Assembly (NCBI GenBank): GCA_964247055.1
Contig: OZ176054.1
Coordinates: 9,424,001 to 9,488,000, forward strand
Source of the DNA: Paragordius varius
Lineage: Eukaryota; Nematomorpha
Direction: 5' to 3'
Length of the DNA stretch: 64,000 nucleotides
The notes below the pieces were generated by a model, which was not told the origin of the DNA, did not search any database, and worked only from the letters and a program-made list of their open reading frames with translations. Positions 36,201 through 46,497 of the stretch are shown here, piece by piece. Made by a program: the position numbers and the translations under genes. Every line of letters starts with the position of its first letter. Positions within the stretch are counted from its first letter, which is position 1.

Positions 36201-39006
36201 ACAATTTATAATTTCCATATAAAATTCATAACACGATCTCCCTATCTCTCTAAAATATATTAAACCATCTTTTACACTGAAAAATTAGTAATAGGATAAT
36301 GTGATGTTGACTAACTGTTTGATTTATGGTATCATTTATATTATCGTCGCACATATACAGGATTCAAACGAACTAATTATTATTATTACAGAATTAATTA
36401 AAATATAATTTTTCATGGTTGTTTTAGATTAAAATATACAAATTTACAGTAAAAATTGATACGGACAAAACGCGTAAAAATGTAGAGGCAAATATTTTTT
36501 TTCTAAAATACATCCATACTTTTTAAAACCTATTTAATATAACTTATTGGTTTAAACTCCAAAGTTCAGAATAGAGATGTATATTGGTAACACAATCAAT
36601 TACATATTTCACGATTGTTAATAAATGATTTTAATAGGAAAGATTAAGGTTTGAAAAAGTATGATTGTCTTTTGAAAAAAAAAATGTCTTTATATTTTTA
36701 CTGTAAATAACAATTCATTTTTAGGTAAAGCTGTTCCATTTCTCCAATCGACTGTAACTCGAACATCAGTGTTAACTATATTAGCCATAAGTTTTGAACG
36801 CTTCCTAGCCATATGTTATCCACTCAAAATGCAAGGCTACATATCAGGGGCAAGCCTTGGGCGTTCAACGCGAAACATTCTAATTATATGGAGTGTTTCC
36901 TTACTCACTAATACCCCTTACATAAATATAACGAAATTTGTTTTAGCGCCCCATCAAAATGGTCAAATGGTACCAGTGTGCGTTACTTCCATCCACAAAC
37001 AATGGGAACAAATATTTTTCTTAGTATCTGTAACTATTTTTTACCTTATACCCCTAATTATATTGCTCTGTCTCTACTATAAGATTGTAAAGGTACTGGC
37101 CAAGAGTCAGGACATTGATTCTACAGTTGAACGTATGAAACGAAAGGACACCAAGCGCTTACTAGCCAGGCAAAAAAGATTTGAGGCACAAAATTTACAA
37201 GTGTGCCACACGGGAAAAAGTAGGGATCAGGATGAAAAAAATGTGTATCATAAATTACAATTAATGTGTAAAAACAGGAAATCTGCCAACACAAACTTAT
37301 CTAAAGTCCAAAAAAGTTTTACAATAAATAATAAGAACAATGACAAAAACGTTAATGTAATAAATTACGACACAACAAAGGCTTTAAAAAGCACAAACTT
37401 ATGTTATAAAAAACCGCCAATTACTTCGTTAGTTAATAGTGATATGTTAAAGGCTTGTATGACCACCACAAACCACAATCAATCTATTAATGTGAATGAG
37501 AGAAAAAAGAAATTAAAAAAATGCAATTTCACAAATTCCATTGTAAATGTCAACAGTGGAAGCACTGATAAAGATGATGTTCAAGACCTTGATTTTTCCC
37601 ATGATGGTAATGGTATTGATAATTATTTAAACAAGCCTACAAACCACCATACAGTTAGCACACATATTAACGCAAAAAACAATACAATAATAAATTCCAT
37701 TATTGATAATGGCCAACAACACTATCAGCCAAATGACAAATTTTATTCTTGTCCTTCTTCTCATTCTTCAACTCAAAGGCCAAAAAATCAAGATAATAAA
37801 TTATTATCAAATTGTGATTCCAAGAAAGACACAACTAAAACAAATAAATTTTATCAAAATATTACAATGATGATGGTTCCCATTACATCTTCTCCCATGT
37901 CAAAAATGTCATCACAAGAAAAGACTGTTTATCAAGCGTCCTCCCTCTATAAATCAATAATGAAAAATGGTAATAAAAATTCAACTATTGCCAATATGTC
38001 AACAGAGTGTCAGCATCAAAATCCTATCGAAAACAATAGCAATGAAGAAGATCATTTTAACACAAATAATCATACGAATGATGAAATTGAATTTAGAAAA
38101 AACGATTTAGATAAAGAAAATAGCCAGCAAGTTGATAATACAATAGTAATAAATTCCCTTTTAGATAAATCGTCAGTTGCACAATCCAATTTTATCAATG
38201 TGACACGCGATCGTGATGCCGAAAAATGCCATAAAGACAAATGTCAATCCAAAGTTATACTTCAATTTAATGATAATAGTAATTCTAATAAAAAGTCATC
38301 AAAATTAAAAAACAAGTCTCAAACATTAAACGGTAACCACAACAATACTGACGATGATTTTAATAAAACAATTATAATTTCCAACAAGGACACAAAAAGA
38401 AATTTCACATTATCCAAAATTGATGGAACCGATAAAGTAATTCTCCCAGCCCACGAGAGTAACAAAATTAAACGATCCAAATATATTAAACATTCATTAA
38501 CACAACCAATCCGGCCCAATAGCATACGAAATCAACAGAATCAACACATCCAGCATTATTCATGCGATACACCTTCTTTTGGGAATAAAAAAGAAATTTC
38601 ATCATCTCAAAGCAGGAGTTTTAAGCGAAAACAATTTACCCTTAATCGTTCCATTACTTTAGGACAAAGTACAAGTGTTAGTGGGTCCAAACCCAAAACA
38701 ACAATTACAGCCATTAATCAGGGCCGTAAACAATTGATTGTAATGTTAATTTCGGTGGTCGGTATGTTTTTTATTTGCCTACTTCCATTCCATTGTCTCA
38801 GTATTTGGTTAATGTTCGTCCCTCATACACGTGTGATGGCTTTGGGTGTCGAAAAATATACCGTTATTTTATGTTTTACACGAGTTATGTATTACCTAAA
38901 TTCAGCCATCAATCCAATCTTGTACAATGTTATATCAACCAAATTTCGGAAATCGTTTGCCCGCGCACTTAACACATGTTTTTGTCTTCGTTCATCTTCC
39001 CAATGA
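31118..39006 (+). CDS. Class A neuropeptide-type GPCR with a very long third intracellular loop
   Basis: Two exons, 31118-32219 and 36725-39006, join in phase 1 across a 4.5-kb intron (donor GTAAGT, acceptor TTTTTAG) to give 1127 aa. The join creates NMC|KAVPFLQSTVTRTSVLT, the conserved Cys and start of TM3. A hydrophobic N-terminus may be a signal peptide, followed by about 260 Asn/Thr-rich extracellular residues with many N-glycosylation sites. TM1 (298-320) has GN; TM2 has NLSLADL. TM3 ends AISFERFLAICYPL (ERF for DRY). Loop 2 has VCVT. TM6 has FFICLLPFHCLSIW and TM7 has NSAINPILYN. These are standard class A motifs, and the TM3 segment most resembles peptide receptors such as the trissin or TRH type. 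The third intracellular loop spans about 493-1033 and is rich in Asn, Lys and Ser. Confidence 0.9.
32220..36724 (+). other. 4.5-kb intron of the long-loop GPCR
   Basis: GT...AG intron with an (AT)n run at about 33242-33275 and a short R2-like block at 34060-34110 (GTCTATGATATATTTTAATA). GGTGGGATTTGGACCGGTCC at about 34556 could be a MITE end, but no partner was found. ORFs of 60-73 codons inside look like background. Confidence 0.7.
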
Positions 39007-40285
39007 TTTATATCAGTGGTACTCACCCAAAAACATATATGACCGCAAAATATATTTCTCTGTGTCAAGGGCCGTCCTCCATATAATATCGATAAAGTTT
39101 TATAAAATGTTTAACAAATTCGCAGATATTAATACTTCAATGTACATAAAAATATTTAGTAAAGGGCCATAAAAAGCACTTTTAGGGTCCCAAGGGGCCC
39201 CCGAGCCTCGTTAGTGTATCACTGATTTAATTTATCATAAACACCCTGTAAAATTTAGAGTTTTTATTATCTCTAAAAGAGTTAAATTATCATATAATAA
39301 TAAACCAAAGATTAGATTATTATATCTCTTTTGAGAAGTTTTAACACGTGCCAAAATATGTTTTCATACTTATAAATGACAATGCAATTTGTGAATATAC
39401 CAGTGCACATAAATAAATTTAAATTATTTGATTAAAAAAATTTTTATTATATAAAAAATTATTTAATAAATTATATGAAGCTTTAATTGGCCAAAATTGC
39501 ATTATTTATTAATGAAAGGGAATATAATAATAAAATAGCGTAAACCTAACATATGATAAAAAATATTGTAAGGGAGTAATTTAAATTTTTGGTAAGCCAA
39601 TGTTGTCATTTTTCGAAAATCACTCAAGTCTAAGATAAAATAATTTTAAATGTAACGAAATTCTTGTATTGGTAATTATGTGAAGCAATTCGATTTTTTG
39701 TTGAAAATCAGGCTTGCTTGAAAATATTGATACAACTTTTTTGTAATTTAAGCATCTTCGTTTTTTTATAAATTTTTTTGATGCGTATTTTTACTCATTT
39801 ACGTACATTTAAACCCCTATATATATTTTCAAGTCTAGTGTGCGGATAATTAAAGGTTTCTTCTCGATTATAGTTCAAACTATTTGTACTTTGTTGAGGC
39901 AAAAATATATATTTTTGTATAAAATCAAATAAATCGCAATTATTCAGTTTGATATTCAATCCATAAATATTTTTTAATTATATTTAATTGTAAAAGACAA
40001 AATAGCGTAGTATAAAATTCGAAAACAGTGGACTTTAATGTCCCCAATTCTAGGATGAAAAAATGGTTCAATATCCTGACGACCCTTTTTAAAATAAATT
40101 AAAATATTTTAATTTATCTTCATAATACTCAGTTTTACTAATTATATATTATTCTACGGATATTTTTGAGAGAAGGATTAAATTATAAGCATTATAAAGT
40201 AACTTATGGAAAATAAATTTTCCTTAAATTTTAAGATAAAATTGGTTTATGTTAACATTTCGTGATTTTGCTTTTTTTTGTACGC
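39007..40285. other. Downstream of the GPCR, nothing recognised
   Basis: AT-rich sequence that includes the 3' UTR of the receptor gene. No repeat or gene was recognised. Confidence 0.5.
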
Positions 40286-40745
40286 GATGACATTTTGCGG
40301 TAGTTTTATACCCCAAAGTTTTATCTTGTAAACTACTGTTTTGAAGGTTGTTTTAGTTAATTAAATTATCAAACATTGTTTTCCTGTAAAATAAAAAGCT
40401 TATATTAAAGTTTTGTAAATTTCTGAGTTTAAAATTGGGACAGCTCCAAAACACGGAAATAAACTAAAATTTAAATAATAAATATCAATTATGATGTTAA
40501 GTGTAACCTGAAATTTAACTAAAATTAATTATTTGTTTTTCTAACCATAATTATATCGCCTATTGGATTGCGATTTAATAAAAAGGTAAAAAATGGCGAA
40601 TATTATGCATTTTTTATTTAATTTGTTTAAGCATTAGTCTTGAATATAAAGACTTTTAAATTCGGCTTCTTAATTACCTTTTGAGATATTCAAACGTTAA
40701 ATCACTCTGGGATATAACACTACCCCAAAGTCACATGAGGTGTTA
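40286..40745 (+). repeat. R1 MITE copy f, both ends present
   Basis: It opens GATGACATTTTGCGGTAG-TTTTATACCCCAAAG and closes with GATATAACACTACCCCAAAG-TCACATGAGGTGT. The two ends are inverted versions of one another. Inside are GGGACAGCTCCAAAACACGG and TTTTAAATTCGGCTTCTTAA. The length of about 460 bp matches copies c and g. Confidence 0.65.
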
Positions 40746-40846
40746 AACTGGATATAAACAATATAAAAGCAAATATTTATTTACAATAGAGCAATTGTAA
40801 TATATTTTATTAAAACAATCTTTGGTATAAATGCAGTATAAATCCT

Positions 40847-41008
40847 TTAATTTCGAGGTGTATTTTGATTTGATATATTTGGTGATATAAAGTTGAGAGT
40901 TCCTTGTTGAGGCGTTGAACTAAATCCAAATGAAGAGGGGGGTGGAGGTGGAGGGACCATCATTAACGATGATACAACAACGTTGTGTGTTGAGCCAGTA
41001 GAATGCGA
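40847..41008 (-). CDS. Orphan proline-rich exon, possible alternative 3' exon of Hakai
   Basis: On the minus strand an acceptor (TTTTACTAG at 41009-41017) opens a 53-codon frame that begins SHSTGSTHNVVVSSLMM, runs through VPPPPPPSSFGFS and ends NQNTPRN at a TAA. A poly(A) signal AATAAA follows at 40806-40811. The text VVVSSLMMVPPPPPP parallels NVSSNVILCVPPPPPP in Hakai exon 5 and NISSSLNMPPPPIP in exon 4, which suggests exon duplication. The acceptor is phase 0. No phase-0 donor of good quality exists in the Hakai exons, so the connection is unproven. Alternatively it is the end of a separate minus-strand gene. Confidence 0.4.
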   Translation of the reverse strand, partial: SHSTGSTHNVVVSSLMMVPPPPPPSSFGFSSTPQQGTLNFISPNISNQNTPRN

Positions 41009-41768
41009 CTAGTAAAATATTTAATTTAAAACAAAAATGTGTTAGCCTTTCCTTATTACTCTGATTTAGGAGCTTAATGCAAAATGCAGGAATTAAAATT
41101 AAACCGTGATAGTGGAAATCTATCATAATTTTTGGGAAACCTTTTGAAACCAAAAAACGGTTTTAAAAATATTATATTCTATGGAGATTTGAAAACAACT
41201 GTTGATATAAATAATTTTTGAACTTTTTAGTGAATGTATCATACAATACAATTTTAGGCTATATTTATTAAAATAAAGAGATCTGAGATTCATGATTATA
41301 TACGAGTTCAGTCAATTTAAAAAACTATGCAATCACATCATAAATTTTATCGAATAATTTGTCAGTTTAATATGCTTTTTGTTAGATAATTTTTTGATCA
41401 TTTAAGTCAGGAATATAATTAAAATACACATTTAACAAAAATAATGTTACATGATATATGTTTGTATTATTATGGAAATCAAATAAGATTGGAAAATAAT
41501 GAGAAATATGTGGTTAAATTTAGTAAAAAATGCGAAAAATAATGAAATATACGTAATTTATAACATTTATATATCGTATAAGGATTCAAAAAATATAATG
41601 AAATATTTACCGTATAGGGTTTCGATTGCATTCCAAATCTAATAAAATATAATGTAGTAAAGTAAAATGCAAATATTAAATTACATTTTGTCAAAATAAA
41701 AATCTAATAGAATTAGACAAAAAACCCAAGATCAACAGTTCATTATTTTTTCCACTTTTTTTGTATTA

Positions 41769-42243
41769 TTTAACCTTTTGGGTTAATATTCCAGAGCTCA
41801 ATTTTGTAAATAAATTCTAGTTTTGAAAGTTATTTTAGTTAAAGTTTAATTATCAATATATTAGATAAAAAGTTATATTTTTACAGTTTTGTGATTTCTA
41901 CTGCTCCAAAATACAATTGAAACGAACAGCTGACATTAAAATAAAAAATGTATAAGGTTTTGCTGGTAAAATGTAGCCTAAAAACTTTTCAAAATTAATT
42001 ATTTTATTTTTCTAACCATGGTGTACAGTTATTTGCCTGTTGCAATAGCGATTTAAGAAAATTATAGAAAAAATGGCGGCAAAAAAGTTTGAGATGAGGA
42101 TTAATTAATAATTTTACATTTTTAATGCGCCTAAAAGGCTAAAGAAAGCATATTATTAAATTCGGCTTAATACCTTAAATACTTTTTAAGATATTCGAAT
42201 TTCAAATCGCTCCAGGATATTAACCTGCCCCAAAAGTGTTAAA
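41769..42243 (+). repeat. R1 MITE copy g, both ends present
   Basis: It begins TTTAACCTTTTGGGTTAATA-TTCCAGAGC and ends CGCTCCAGGATATTAACCTG-CCCCAAAAGTGTTAAA, an inverted terminal pair. Internal landmarks are GAAACGAACAGCTGACATT, TTATTTGCCTGTTGCAATAG, AATGGCGGCAAAAAAGTTTG and TAAATTCGGCTTAATACC. It is the best match to the family consensus I inferred. It lies downstream of the last inferred Hakai exon. Confidence 0.7.
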
Positions 42244-42504
42244 TTTATATTGAGGACAATCATTTTTAAAATAAACGATGATTGCTCCAAGTCCAACTAT
42301 GTTTTAAAATGTGCAAATATTTGGTCATATTGTAGTACTGAAATTCAATTTTAAATAGAGCCCAAATTTTTTAATAACATTAAAAACATACTATGGCAAT
42401 TTTTTACAATAACTTAACTAATTTAAACCCACATCATTATATAAATACACAATTATTTTGTAAACTTTCACTTATTTGAAGTATATAAAATATATTGATG
42501 GATC

Positions 42505-45027
42505 CTACTTTGATGCCAAAGAATTCGAGTTTGCAGAATCTTTGAGTGTTTTAGAGTGCCGACCACCCGAAGAAAAATTGAGGAGTAACAAGGCGGCTGG
42601 ATCAATGTTAGCCATTGTTTCAGGGGAAGCTAATGGGCTTGGAGTAGTCGTACTCTTTCCCAACACTAAATAACATTTTGTAAAAATGTAGATTTAAAGA
42701 AAAATGTTTAAAAAGGTCGTTAGAAAGCCATTTTCTGAAAAAGTAGATTACATATTTTTTATTGAAATAAATACGAAGAAAAATGTTTTAAAAGCAATGT
42801 TATTGTTAAAATTTATACAAAATTCGCCAAATTGAGCAAAGTTAAATAAAAATTTTGAGCTAGAAATAGCAAAGAAATGGATTAAAGGCGAACAAAATCA
42901 TAGTTTATAACATAAAGGTTTGATGCACAGATAAAATAAATGAGAATAAAACGCAATATATATTGCAATAACATCAAGAAGATTGAGTTAATGATTTATT
43001 TAGTTAAAACATTTTTTAGAAAATTTTATGTTTTATACACTACAATATCTTTGGAAATAAATTTATAATAAAAATAAAAATCATTATATTGAATAACCTA
43101 ATTATAAGGTTTTAGTATTTTTTATACTAATCATGGTTTAAGGCGGTATACTTATTTTATACCATATTCTATTACAATTTTATATATATAATTTAAAGCG
43201 TTTATTGTTAAGCATTTAGAAATAGGGACATTGCTTTACTTGAAACTATAGGAGGGGGCGGGGGTGGGACACACAATATCACATTGCTAGAAACATTAGG
43301 GGTGGAACTTAAAATTATATTATGCTTGGAGTCAGGAGGAACAGGCAATAATGATTGTGGTAAGGAGGGAGCTTGCTGATGTTGCAAGGTTGTAGTATCA
43401 ACCAAACTTTTCATCCCTAATTATATATATACCATTTTCAGTTCAAATTCACCCTGAAATATTATGTTTTTTTTAAAAAAATTTAAAATTAACTACATTT
43501 TTTAACATTTTTAAAAAATGATTTTTGTTTAAAATTAATATATAATATTGAAAAAATAATGAACTATGCTATAATGGATATATTTTATATTGTTGCTAAA
43601 TTCATTGTTAGTGCAATGATATGGATATTAGAAAGAGGTCTATAGTATGCATTTTAATGGTTGCTTATTTCACACCATAGTAGGGCAACTTGCAGCGCAG
43701 GATGTATAAAAAAGAAAAGAAATAATTTTTTGTTTAACATATTGTTGTTTTTTCCACACACTACTGTGTTGCGAATTGCCCTACTATACTGTGAAATAAG
43801 CAACTATTAAAATGCATACTGTATATTAATATAATAAACCCTAGAATTGTTTACAAATTAGGAAAAATAATGCAAAAATGTTTGTCTGCAAAAGTTAAAA
43901 TTTATACATTTCCAGGTTTAAAACGATTCTTAAAATTATAAAAACAAAAAAAATTCAAATGAAATTCGGAAAATACAAAAAATATGATGAAAAAATGGAA
44001 AAGATAATTTTTCAAAATAAACCCTATGAAAACGTTCTATCCTAACTAACTTACATATAATCGCTAATAATTACAACCTGGGCAATTAACATTGGTGTTG
44101 GAGAATAAAAAGGGTATAGGTGGTGGAGGCATATTCAATGATGACGATATATTTGCTAGCGTTTTGGTATCAAGCGGTTTGTATGAATTTATGCTGGATT
44201 CAGAGGTTTTAGGGTTGGTTTGTTTGTAAAAAATTGAACTTATTGGTTTATTGTAATTTGAAGGGGCAATCGATGATTTATTAGCCGGTGTCATATTTAA
44301 TTTTTGAAGCGACGGAGTTGAATGCAAATTTGTGGTATCTTTACTACTGACTACCATATATGGATGGGTCATGGTTCTTTTATAATTTTGAGAGAGTTTT
44401 GTGGTTGAAACACCGGATTCTAATTTAATGTCTTTGTTAATATCCAATTTTCGAGCCTGATTATCAGAAGGTTGAATAGGGGGATTTTTAGATTTACTGT
44501 TATTTTTGGCTTTTTCAGTTTCAATATTTTTTCGTGTTTCGGTCAAAATCGATTTTAACGGTTTTTCATCCGTGTTGGTTTCATTGCTATGTTTACAAAA
44601 TATATTTAAATCCTCTTTCGAAAGATATGATAAGTTGCAAATTTTGGCTTGTATTATCTCTTGGCAAATATGAATTTTATCAAAAGGAACTTTTTCAACA
44701 AGCGTTATTAAAGAATTACACCTATAATATATTTAATGATAACTGAAAGCAGAAGTGATCCTTTAAATTATTAACACAATCAAAGCAAAACGAATGTTTG
44801 CACGGCAACTACTAATTACAAAAAGAATACCAAACGGCCGTAAATAATTACAGGGCAGTCACATATACCACACATATAAAATTTTGTTTTTATAACAGAT
44901 GCATTGTTAGAAATCTATATAAAAATAAAATAAAAACCGGATAATCCCATTTTAAAGTTGTTTCTTTTTTGAAAGGAAAGCTGTTAAAGTCGAAAAAATC
45001 GCAATTCAAATCAGAGTTTTTCTCCAT
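42505..45027 (-). CDS. CBLL1: Hakai-type E3 ubiquitin ligase (CBLL1), RING finger protein
   Basis: Inferred exons (minus): 45027-44938, 44914-44831, 44808-44744, 44721-44078, 43416-43240 and 42665-42505; 406 aa, compared with 491 in human. A C3HC4 RING is formed by C45, C48, C61, H63, C66, C69, C78 and C81, with YGRLLPCKHSFCFDC matching the Hakai YGRMIPCKHxFCYDC. Downstream, IHICQEIIQAKICNLSYLS and KEDL parallel the Hakai segment LFMCSIVQGCKRTYLSQRDL, which with nearby His forms the HYB zinc-binding dimer. The C-terminal half is Ser/Asn-rich with Pro runs, as in the family. Hakai is known as an E3 for tyrosine-phosphorylated E-cadherin and as a subunit of the WTAP-containing m6A methyltransferase complex. 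The RING spans exons 2-4, separated by introns of 22 nt. Exons 5 and 6 and the exon 4 donor (GTTGTA) are less certain; exon 5 could instead end at its own TAA (43208-43210), with AATAAA at 43201-43206. Confidence 0.82.
43201..43206 (-). terminator. Possible alternative poly(A) signal after Hakai exon 5
   Basis: AATAAA on the minus strand two bases beyond the TAA that exon 5 reaches if it is not spliced further. It supports a shorter isoform but is weak evidence on its own. Confidence 0.35.
43427..43580. repeat. Partial copy of the TATACCATTTACAG MITE family
   Basis: Starts ATATACCATTTTCAGTTCAA and ATTCACCCTGAAATATTATG, and ends near GAAAAAATAATGAACTATG. Both blocks occur, the second inverted, in the copy at 58491-58777. 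Its terminus lies about 10 bp from the acceptor of Hakai exon 5 on the other strand. Confidence 0.5.
43643..43821. mobile_element. Tc1/mariner-like MITE, 179 bp, with TA target duplication
   Basis: Inverted ends of about 47 bp: left TAGTATGCATTTTAATGG and TTGCTTATTTCACACC, right (complement) CAGTATGCATTTTAATAG and TTGCTTATTTCACAGT. TA flanks both sides (43641-43642 and 43822-43823). The interior is about 85 bp and non-coding. It sits in the intron between Hakai exons 4 and 5. Confidence 0.8.
44722..44937 (-). other. Three ultrashort Hakai introns (23, 22 and 22 nt) flanking exons 2 and 3
   Basis: On the minus strand, intron 1 is 44937-44915 (GTTTTT...TATATAG), intron 2 is 44830-44809 (GTATTC...TTAGTAG) and intron 3 is 44743-44722 (GTTATC...TTATAG). 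None is a multiple of three, so each must be removed to keep the RING frame. In intron 2 an AG three bases earlier would leave a TAG stop in frame. Splicing restores YGRLLPCKH with the residue spacing of other Hakai proteins. Confidence 0.78.
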
Positions 45028-45439
45028 GTGTTATTGTGCATACATGTTGTTAGCTAGAGGTTTCGATCTGCGCAAAAGCGGTTTTCATTATTTTATTTGC
45101 TAATATTCTTGCTTGCCTAGAATCTTACTAATTTTAATTCTTTTCTTGGTCTGAATATATTTTTATTATGGATTCACTCTTGCCTATATTAATCGAATTT
45201 CCTCCTTATTTATAACTATTCGTTTTCGCTTTTAGCGCTATTTAACATGATATTTAGTTTTTTGATGATTAATTTTGTTAATCGGTAACTCGCTTGTAAT
45301 ATGTTAATTTTTAACTCATCGTGTTGTTATCATAAATCATTAATTAGTTTAGGCCCCTAATATATATCGATTTTTTACATTTGCTTATCATCTATGTATT
45401 CTAGTATCATAAGTTTCATTGCATATATTTGTTAGAAGC

Positions 45440-45720
45440 CGTGAAGAATGATATGACGTTCCCCTGTCCTGAGGCTAAAAGGGTAGGAAGGCAGTAAGGG
45501 TCGTCCTGTGAGGACAGTTACGGTAAGGGTAAGCCTGTCACACCCTTTTGTGGATACCTGGATAGCTTTGGATACAGAAAGGGAGATCTTTTGTTGACAG
45601 GGCGACGTAGGTCTGCTACATCCTTTTCAAGCAATCTTGATACTCCGTGTTGAAACACGGAATCGTACCATGCCCGTCGCACTTAAACAGCGAAGTTAGA
45701 AAAATATGGAGACTTTTGTT
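45440..45720. other. GC-rich, hairpin-rich block of unknown nature
   Basis: A stretch far richer in G and C than its surroundings. It contains the hairpins GTCCT-GTG-AGGAC (about 45510-45523) and CCGTGTT-GA-AACACGG (about 45643-45659), plus GGTAAGGGTAAGCCTGTCAC and GACAGGGCGACGTAGGTCTG. No long ORF crosses it; an ORF of 69 codons starts at 45647. It could be the 5' part of an unrecognised retroelement, a structured RNA, or DNA of foreign origin. I cannot assign it. Confidence 0.4.
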
Positions 45721-45729
45721 TGAAAAATA

Positions 45730-46497
45730 TCATGATCTAAAAAATTCAATTTTGGGCATCAGCCGCTTCTATAGCGTGTCAGATACATGCGGATCAAATG
45801 TTATCAAAGTTTTTAATTATAAAAAAGATATTTATCATATGATAATAACAGTTTAAGTAACAACATTAAGCAATAATATAGATTGATGTCTTATCTCTGC
45901 TTCCACGTGGTAATGCCGTAAAAATTACCTGCAAAACTAAGGAAGCATGTTGATTATAGTCTTTTATTACATCTCTTGCCCAAAACAGTAAATAAGCTAT
46001 TATCCGAAGTTAAACGTTGGTTTATATGGACATATATTCCGACTTTGCATACTACAAAACTGTCGATAAACGACTCTCAAAATCATTGATTATGTGTATT
46101 ATAGCACTTGTTTTACTAAGAGCACTAATCGGTTATCCAATTTTAAGAAAATTTAATTAAAAATAACAACACACAGGAAAAACAACCATTATCAAATTGA
46201 TTCTCTTAACAAAACGCGTGACCTTTCCTGATCACGCCTCATTGTGACTTAGTCTTTAAATGGATCGGACGGTTTTTTTCAAAAAAAGAAAACAATAAAT
46301 AAGCCTAGACCTAATATATTTTTTAACAAGAGTTTACCTTAACGTTATTTTTATTCGTTTAATGCAGCTCTCACACTATGCTCATAATTGTTCCCTATTT
46401 AATACTAGATTATTGTATTCAATTATTAGAGGTGTATAAAATTTATATTTCTAAAACAATTTTAATTATATTCCTTTCGTGAAACTTTAGTTTATAA
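45730..46497. other. Intergenic, nothing recognised
   Basis: AT-rich sequence between the GC-rich block and Helitron-like copy H3, without a supported feature. Confidence 0.45.

Noticed and set aside
42476-42673. Plus-strand ORF of 65 codons with protein-like composition
   Set aside because: It is the complement of the inferred last exon of Hakai. The minus-strand frame has an acceptor, fits the phase of exon 5 and ends in a stop.
45647-45720. 5S rRNA-like sequence
   Set aside because: Only short scattered matches (ACCATGCC, CGAAGTTA) are present. The helices and internal promoter boxes of 5S rRNA are not found in order.
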